Assembly (NCBI RefSeq): GCF_000283155.1
Contig: NW_004454179.1
Span: 7,129,557 to 7,193,556 of the forward strand
Reading direction: 5' to 3'
Source: Ceratotherium simum simum
Lineage: Eukaryota > Chordata > Mammalia > Perissodactyla > Rhinocerotidae
Length of the DNA stretch: 64,000 bases
Every line of letters begins with the position of its first letter. Position 1 is the stretch's first letter. The position numbers and the translations under genes are program-made. This document shows positions 57,606 through 64,000 of the stretch, one piece after another. The notes under the pieces were generated by a model, which ran no database searches, had not been told where the DNA came from, and was given only the letters and a program-made list of their open reading frames with translations.

Positions 57606-58639
57606 CATTAGGATCGTCAAAGTGATGGGCAGGTGGCTGGGGAGGCGTCTGCAAGCAAACACCTGTCAGCAGTGACATGTGATAGATGAACTTGGAGGGA
57701 GGAGGTGAAAGCCTAGAAAGCAGAGCACGACAATGAACATTCATAACCTTGACGCTGAGTCATCAAGGAAAGCTGAACCTCTGTTCAGGGCCCTCTGTTT
57801 TAGAACTTACACAATCGTATAACCAATTTTAGACAGATCTCAGCAAACGTGGCATGAGGTTCGCACGTTTTCCCTGAGCAGCCATGCCGTGGGGAGAGCT
57901 GAAGGCAGCCCCTGCCTGGGATGAGCATTGTCCAGGGACTTCTGCTTGCACCTGGATTCCTACAGGTGTCTCAGGAACTGTCACTCCTTCCAACCCCTGG
58001 AGGTTTGAAAGACAAAGAGGCGAGCTTTGGAATCCTGTGGGGAGAGGCCTCCACCACAAGTCAGGACAGACAGGGGCATCCCCTGGGCCTCTGAGAACCA
58101 AGGGGTCCTGGCGGGAGAGCCAGGAGGGAGGATCCAAGGCCATCAGCCACTGGCTTCTCGAAGAGCCTCTGGCACACCCCCTGGGCCACCCCCCAAGAGC
58201 CCCCAGCAGAATGAATGACCACCAGGGCTCCTACCCCCAGTCTTCCCCCAGGTGAGGAAATGAGGCTAACTCTGCAAAACCTGGAACACAGGGGGCACCC
58301 AGACCTCCTGGTGTGGTGGCTGTGGCCAACTTCTGGGAGAGACAGGCAGAGGATGGGGGACTCTGACCACCGGTGTGAACATCAGAAACTGATGTTCAGG
58401 CTCAGGAGCCTTCATCTTAGTATCAAAAGTGGCCCAATTCTTGATTCTCTAGGAGGGATGGAAACACCCTCCAACTTCTAGGAGGCTGGCCCCAGCAACC
58501 CTGCCCACCCCAGGGAATGGCTGGTGCTGCCAGGCACCCTGCTGTCCTGTCTCATCCCCTCCGCACCCCAAACCAGGGCCCCCACTTGGAGGCTACAGAG
58601 CCTCAAGGGCCACACAGTGGTTGCAACACCTGGGCATCC

Positions 58640-58845
58640 TTGTGCACCCCTGGCATTGTGTGCAGACTGAATGAGAATTATGTAGAACCTTGGGTGGGCT
58701 CCACCTCTCCGAGCCTTATTTTCCATGTCTGTAAAATGGGGACAGACAGTCATTATCTCAGAGAGGTGCCATGAGGATTAGGTAGGTCGGTTGGCAGTTT
58801 AAGGCCCAATAAACGGGAGCTATTGCTCTTCTTCTTATTCCTCTC
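58640..58845 (+). repeat. MIR SINE
   Basis: Sense MIR: gccttattttccatgtctgt, gccatgaggattaggtaggt, ggcccaataaacgggagcta. Confidence 0.65.
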
Positions 58846-58907
58846 ACACGGGTATAGATGCTGTTGTGATAACTAAGACACAGGTTCAATTAAAAGTGCT
58901 GCTGGAT

Positions 58908-59119
58908 GGGCTGGCGCCATGGCTTAGTGGTTGAGTGCGCGCGCTCCGCTGCTGGCAGCCCGGGTTTGGATCCCAGGCGCGCACTGACGCACCGCTTCTC
59001 CGGCCATGCTGAGGCCGCGTCCCACATACAGCAACTAGAAGGATGTGCAGCTATGACATACAACTACCTACTGGGGCTTTGGGGGAAAAAATAAATAAAT
59101 AAATAAAATTATTAAAAAA
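58908..59119 (+). mobile_element. ERE1 SINE with perfect target-site duplication
   Basis: Sense ERE1: ccatggcttagtggttgagt head, cccgggtttggatcccaggc box B, ctactggggctttgggggaa and an AATA-rich tail. The 16-base duplication aaaagtgctgctggat is perfect at 58892-58907 and 59120-59135. Confidence 0.97.
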
Positions 59120-59199
59120 AAAAGTGCTGCTGGATTCATAAGATCTTCCTCAAACACATGATGTGTTTCCTCAGTCACCTCATAACTGTACCCATGCTT

Positions 59200-59370
59200 T
59201 TTTCTTCTTAGCACTTACCATAGCTTTAATCAATCAATTATTCATGGAATCATTTAATTAACATTTATCTCTTCAACTAAATTGTGTATTCCATGAGTCA
59301 AGGGCCATGTCTGTTTGCTGCATCCCTAGCAAAGAAGTGGGACTCAGTAAATATTTGATGATTATTTTGG
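59200..59370 (+). mobile_element. L2 LINE 3' end
   Basis: L2 terminus: gtgtattccatgagtcaagg, gccatgtctgtttgctgcat, gactcagtaaatatttgatg. Confidence 0.65.
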
Positions 59371-60348
59371 CTACTCAGAAGGTCAAACTAGCATTTGGGA
59401 GGGGGTCTGTGATGCGTTGACATTAAAAACAGGTCCCCCTTGGGGATGGTCAGGATAGGGGTATGAGGTCCCCTGCCTATAACCCCTCCACACACACACA
59501 CACACATAGCTATTCTTCCTCTGAGGGATCTGTTGTCCAGCAAAGGACAAAAGCTCTGAACTGGACCCAGACTTGCTTTGTGACAGCATCGGGTGGGAAG
59601 GGCCACAGCCCTGGGGAAGAAAAGCTGAACATCCTCTCAGGCTCCCCTCTTGCCGTGCTCCTGGCCCACCTCGCTGTTCCGCCCTCCCCCCCCACCTCCC
59701 CCTTTTTCGTGTCTCACAATACCCTCCGTTGTCTCCATCAGTGCACCTGTCACAGGGCACGTCTGCAAGTCTCTCGCCTTCCGATAATAATGACAGCGCA
59801 GACGTAGAGAAGGACACATCTGCCCCCCACCTGTCCCCTGGAGGGAGGCACACTAACGTGAGGGGACAGGCCATCTACAAGTGGGCACAGCCACACTCGA
59901 TGGCACGGCAGGCACACAAGTGCACCCTCTCCTGGCTCCCCGCACGCCTGCCTGAGCCGGCTGTTCACTGCTTGCAGTTCCTGACCCCAGCGTCTAGCCA
60001 GAGGCAGTAACATCCCGGATCTGATTCCAGCTTGGGGAGCCCGAGGCCTCCGGTCTAACCTTGTGCTCCAACTCAGGATCACCAGAGCTCTGCCCTGGGG
60101 GAATCACGCGACGATAGGCCCGGCCCATGTTTCCCGTTTTTCATCTTTCGTTGTTTGGGAATGAAGCCAGGTTGGAGAACAAGCAGTGGAAACTAGAGCC
60201 TGGCTATTCCAAGTGTGCTCAGAAGACGTGCAGCACCGGCCTTGACAGAGACGCAGAACCTCAGGCCCATCCCAGGCCTGCGGAATCGGAATCTGCATTT
60301 AATAAGGCGACTCGTGTGCACATTCAAGATGCAAAGCACTGGATAGAG

Positions 60349-60523
60349 CAGGGGTTCTCAAACTTAGCTGCACATTGGAACCAGCTGGGGAGGGTTAAAA
60401 ACTACTGGTGCCTGGGCCCACCCCAGAGATTCTGATTTCATTGGTGGGGGGTGGAGCATGGACACTGGGATTTTTCAAAGCTCCCCGGGAAGTCCAATGT
60501 GCAGCCAGGATAGAGAACCCTTT
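60349..60523 (+). mobile_element. MER5A (hAT) DNA element
   Basis: MER5A in sense: caggggttctcaaacttagc, attggaaccagctggggagg, caatgtgcagccaggataga. A related MER5-like fragment lies just before it (60237-60341: gaatcggaatctgcatttaa). Confidence 0.85.
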
Positions 60524-60767
60524 CTACATATGTGACCTTTAATTAACACTGTCATCTCTGCCCCTCAGACTCCTCACCTTGCCCTCTCCCACCCAGCACC
60601 CCCCTTATGGTGCTACTTCCTTCTCCAACTCTCTCTCTCTCAGTATTTCCAATCCCCCAAGATGACTGGTGCTAATCAAGTGTTGAGGAAAGTGCGCCCA
60701 GAAGAGTAGTTCATACTAGATGGTGAATGACTGATAGCCCAGATTTCCATGAAGTATATGCATTTTA

Positions 60768-61035
60768 TTTTATTTTATTTTATTTATTCATTTTTGGTGA
60801 GGAAGACTGGCCCTGAGCTAACAGTTGTTGACAATCTTCCTCTTTTTGCTTGAAGAAGATTGTCCCTGAGCTAACATCTGTGCCAATCTTCTTCTACTTT
60901 TTGTATGTGGGACACCACCACTGCATGGCTTGATGAGCGGTGTGTAGGTCCGTGCCCGGGATCCGAACCTGGGAACCCCAGGCTGCTGAAGCAGAGCACG
61001 CAAACTAAACCACTACACTACCAGGCCGGCCCCCA
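60768..61035 (-). mobile_element. ERE SINE with perfect target-site duplication
   Basis: Reversed ERE: an ATTTT-rich tail, gaggaagactggccctgagc, reversed box B (cccgggatccgaacctggg) and head (accaggccggccccc). The 13-base duplication tatatgcatttta is perfect at 60755-60767 and 61036-61048. Confidence 0.96.
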
Positions 61036-61709
61036 TATATGCATTTTAAAAAGAGGAGGGTTCCTGACCTTCACCACTGGTCACATCTGATCAGTCTGAG
61101 GAATGTAAAGGAAACATTTTGAGCAGAGAGGGCCTTCCTGGTCACCCTGAAATTCACCTTTTCTATTCAGCCAATCTTACTCTTCAGGAAAAGAGCTATT
61201 TCTAGCACAAGGGAAAGTCTGCTATTAAATTCAGATGGTTGAGCAAAGACAACTGCATGCTTACCCGTGCGTACGGGCCCAACTTTCCGCCTCCTACTGA
61301 GCTGTCCCCGGACATTTTGAAAGGAGGGAGAGAGAAGAAAAGGGCACCTTAGAAGCCAGGAGCAGGGGCTGGGGGCCAACGCTGCAGGTGCAGGATCAGA
61401 AAGTGACCACCTGCGCGAAAGGAACGAAGTGCCACTTCTGCCACACCTTCGTGTTGGCTCTGCGTCAATGTCCCTGCACAAATACACTCCCTTCATCCTC
61501 ATGGGCTGCCATGGGGAAAGGCTGGAGACCAGACCGAGCTTATTTATCAGATGAGCAGTGGAGGCCTGAGAAGCCAGAGTCCCAGGTCACACGCTCCAAG
61601 CCCGCCAGGCACCCTCGGGTTGTACCCTGGAGGGGAAACTGCAGGAAAGCAACGGGCTGCAGCCCTGGGGGAGCGGCAGCCAACAGTCAGGCTCAGGCTG
61701 TGTGGCAAA

Positions 61710-61865
61710 GCCATCTGTGGGAAGGCAGGGGAACCAGAGACAGTGAGGGAGGCGGAGACGAGGGGAAATAGGCAGAGAGAGAAGGAAGAAGAAAGAGAAG
61801 CTACATGAGAGAAAAAGACAAAGAGAGGCAGAAAGAACGGGAGGAGAGAGAGAGGCCAAGACCCC
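61710..61865. repeat. GA-rich low-complexity tract
   Basis: A stretch of gagaga and gaaga units on the plus strand. No regular period. Confidence 0.75.
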
Positions 61866-62429
61866 CACGACTGGGGACGAGGCTCTGAAGCGGGAGACGG
61901 GGACACTGGCTTTTCACAGCAGCGAGAGGCGGCCGCGAGTCTGCGCCTGACAACCAGCTGAGGTGCAAATGAGAAGCACGCAGTGTGTGAGCCTGTGGGG
62001 GCCTCCGCTCTGGGCGCCGGGCTCTGCCATCCCCCCGCCTCTCTCAGCAGGCTGGGCGGCCAGCGGACGATTTGCCATGGCTGGAGGTGTCAGGCTCTGA
62101 TGATGAGTGTAAAGCCTGCAGATGGCCGGCCCGAGAGGACACGTCCCGTCCCGTGTGACTGATCACTGGGCAGAGGTGGAAATGGAGTTCTGGCTACTGC
62201 AGCCCCTTCTTGGCAGAATCAAATCCCTGTGTGTGTGTGCGTGGCGGGGGGTGGGGGTGGGGGTGTCTTGTCGTGACTCGTGGTTGGGAAGTGAAGGTTT
62301 TTGGAGCAAGAAGGACCTGCAGCTCGGATGGCTGTAGGCTGGGGAAAGGGCCAGTGGGGACGGGCTGTCATCACGGCGGGGTGGGGGGCACTGGGCAGTA
62401 GTGGTGTCCGGGTGCACGGTTCACGTTCT

Positions 62430-62850
62430 CTCTCACAGCCACAAATCCAACAAATACATCCTGGCTCTGCTCTCACTAGCTGGGTGACTCTGAGCTTGTC
62501 ACCTGACCTCTCTGTGCCTTACTTTCTTTTGTAGAATGGGAATAAATAATAATTATACAGTCATGTACCACATAACAACGTTTCAGTCAATGATGGACCA
62601 CATATACAACGGTGGTCCTATAGCACTATAAAGCCTAGGCATGTAGTAGGCTGAACCATCTAGGTTTGTGTAAGTACACTCTATGATGTTTGCACGATGA
62701 AATCACCTAACAATGCATTCCCGTCGTTAAGCAACACATGACTGTATGAAGCTCGCAGGCTGTTGTGAGGATTCGTGGTACATGCTGGGTGGGGCAGTTA
62801 TCATCATCCTTGCTGCCGTTGTTCACGCAGCCCCTGTAAACACTGGACAC
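62430..62850 (+). repeat. MIR SINE, split by a Tigger element
   Basis: Sense MIR: ctggctctgctctcactagc, gacctctctgtgccttactt up to 62555. It resumes at 62747 with the expected gctgttgtgaggattcgtgg. Confidence 0.82.
62558..62744. mobile_element. Tigger/pogo-type MITE (Tc1-mariner) DNA transposon
   Basis: A 187-base element with terminal inverted repeats CAGTCATGT and ACATGACTG, flanked by TA on both sides (62556-62557 and 62745-62746), the signature of Tc1/mariner insertion. The interior keeps taggtttgtgtaagtacact and the subterminal acaacgtttcagtcaatgat of Tigger. It has no transposase gene. Confidence 0.87.
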
Positions 62851-64000
62851 TGGGCTGGGGGCTCGGGCAGAGCATCTACCAAGACAAATAAGGTCGATGC
62901 TTCCCCGGCTTTCCACTCTGGTTGGGGAGAGAGACAATAAATAGCACAACCAACACACCATGAAGCTGATGTCAGAGATGGATGAGCACCACAAAGGAAC
63001 CAGAGTGGGGCCCCACGCCAGAGCGTGACTGGGGAGGAAGGGGGCCTCTGTGGCCACGGCAGTCAAGGAGGGCTGCCTGTCTGTCTCAGGAGACGCCAAA
63101 TGGTGAGAAGGAGGGAGCCACGCAGTCCCGAGGAGGAGCACCGGGGGCAGAGGAAGCAGCAGGGGAAAGACTGTGAAGTGGGAATGAGCTTGAAGCGTCA
63201 GGGAACAGAAAGAAGGCCCGCACGGCCAGTGTGCCACGAGGGAGGGAGGAGACGTGGCCGGGAACGTAGGCAGCGACCCCACGATGAGGGCCTCGAGGGC
63301 GGGCCAGGACGTGGGCTAGACTCTCCATGAGTTAGAGGGTGTTCAGCAGGACAGGCAGAACCTGACTGGCATTTTTCAGGCAGAGCCGACTGCTAGGAGG
63401 TGATGGAATGATGGTGGTGTGGGGGCGGGCAGTGCAAGAAGACTTGAGCCCTCTCGACATGCACGGGAAGCGGGTTTTTCAGGATGAGGAAACAGGCTCC
63501 GATGCTGCTGCAGGATGAAAAGGGTATAAGAAGGACCACACAGCTACCATTTTTTCAGTGCCTGCATCTCCCCAGGCTCCGTGCCTCAGTACTTGCACCG
63601 TCACCATTTACAGAAGAGGTTCAGTTGGGAACCCGAGGCCACCCAGCTGGACCTGGAGCGTGGTTAGGCCCCAGGTCCAGCTGACTCCAATGCCCACGCC
63701 CTTGCCCACTGAGGCCGGCCCTCTGCGGGTGCTGCGGGATGGGAGACGACCCCTGCGGGGCCCTGGGTTCCGAACACATCTGCAGGGCTCTGTCCTGCTC
63801 CAGACCTAAAACCTCTGCCTACTTCACAGATGGAAGCTCCCCGCCGTGAGGGGAGGAGGTTCCTCAACGTCAGAGGCAGTGCTGGAGCAAAACCCTTTAT
63901 AACGCATTTGAGATCATTCACCTCCATCGAGGAGATACCTACTTGTCCTATCAAATTTTGGTCCTACCAAAAGTTCACTCTGGTTTGATATAATTCTATC

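Larger units (their letters stand above)
42892..64000 (-). other. SLIT1 intron 4, 3' part (over 21 kb)
   Basis: No LRR exon or other coding exon is recognisable between exon 5 and the right edge. I looked for the expected 72-base exons of D1 on the minus strand. Known for SLIT genes: the first introns are very long. The interval contains nested LTRs, MIR, L2, L1, MER5, ERE and Tigger copies, listed separately, and an RE1 site at 56745-56765. Stretches with nothing recognised include 43930-45900, 46800-48380, 49940-51440, 51600-52860, 54470-55710, 55830-56740, 57610-58630, 59380-60230, 61040-62420 and 62860-64000. Confidence 0.85.

Noticed and set aside
62707..63282. Open frame of 191 codons on the minus strand
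   Set aside because: It crosses the Tigger and MIR copies and low-complexity sequence, so it cannot be one ancient gene.
42892..64000. Possible SLIT1 exons 1-4 or a second gene in the right third
   Set aside because: No 72-base LRR cassette, signal peptide exon or other protein domain was recognisable there. A short exon could still have been missed by eye.

Overview
This is a mammalian nuclear genomic window. The organism is a perissodactyl, most likely an equid. The evidence is eight tRNA-derived SINEs of the equine repetitive element (ERE) type, recognised by the GGCCGGCCC head, the GTGGCTTAGCGGTTAAGT box-A region and the GGTTCGGATCCCGGG box-B region, several of them flanked by perfect target-site duplications. 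Older MIR, L2, L1M, hAT, Tigger and MaLR relics shared by placental mammals are also present.

The only gene I can support is SLIT1, on the minus strand. Twenty-two consecutive exons lie between positions 42891 and 823. By comparison with the known protein they are exons 5 to 26. Each has an AG acceptor and a GT donor, and joined they give 2,333 bases in one unbroken frame: 777 whole codons plus one base at each end. They encode the end of leucine-rich-repeat (LRR) domain D1, all of D2 (the Robo-binding domain), all of D3 and all of D4, about residues 138 to 916 in human numbering. Exons 1 to 4 (signal peptide, first LRRs) lie beyond the right edge. The EGF, laminin-G and cystine-knot exons lie beyond the left edge.

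Layout from right to left, in the direction of transcription: 64000-42892 is part of intron 4, over 21 kb, with no recognisable exon, many repeats and a near-consensus RE1/NRSE (REST) site at 56745-56765. 42891-39921 holds exons 5-8 (end of D1). 39920-36966 is intron 8, with a purine-rich minisatellite and a long CA-type array. 36965-26385 holds exons 9-14 (D2). 25661-25638 is a 24-base microexon. 25485-21204 holds exons 16-20 (D3). 18514-823 holds exons 21-26 (D4). The introns are mostly repeat debris.

I found no second protein gene, functional RNA gene, CpG-island promoter, CRISPR array or prokaryotic feature. The most interesting leads are the RE1 site, the microexon with a UGC element next to its acceptor, the minisatellite that stays open in frame with exon 8, and several nested transposon insertions that can be dated relative to one another.
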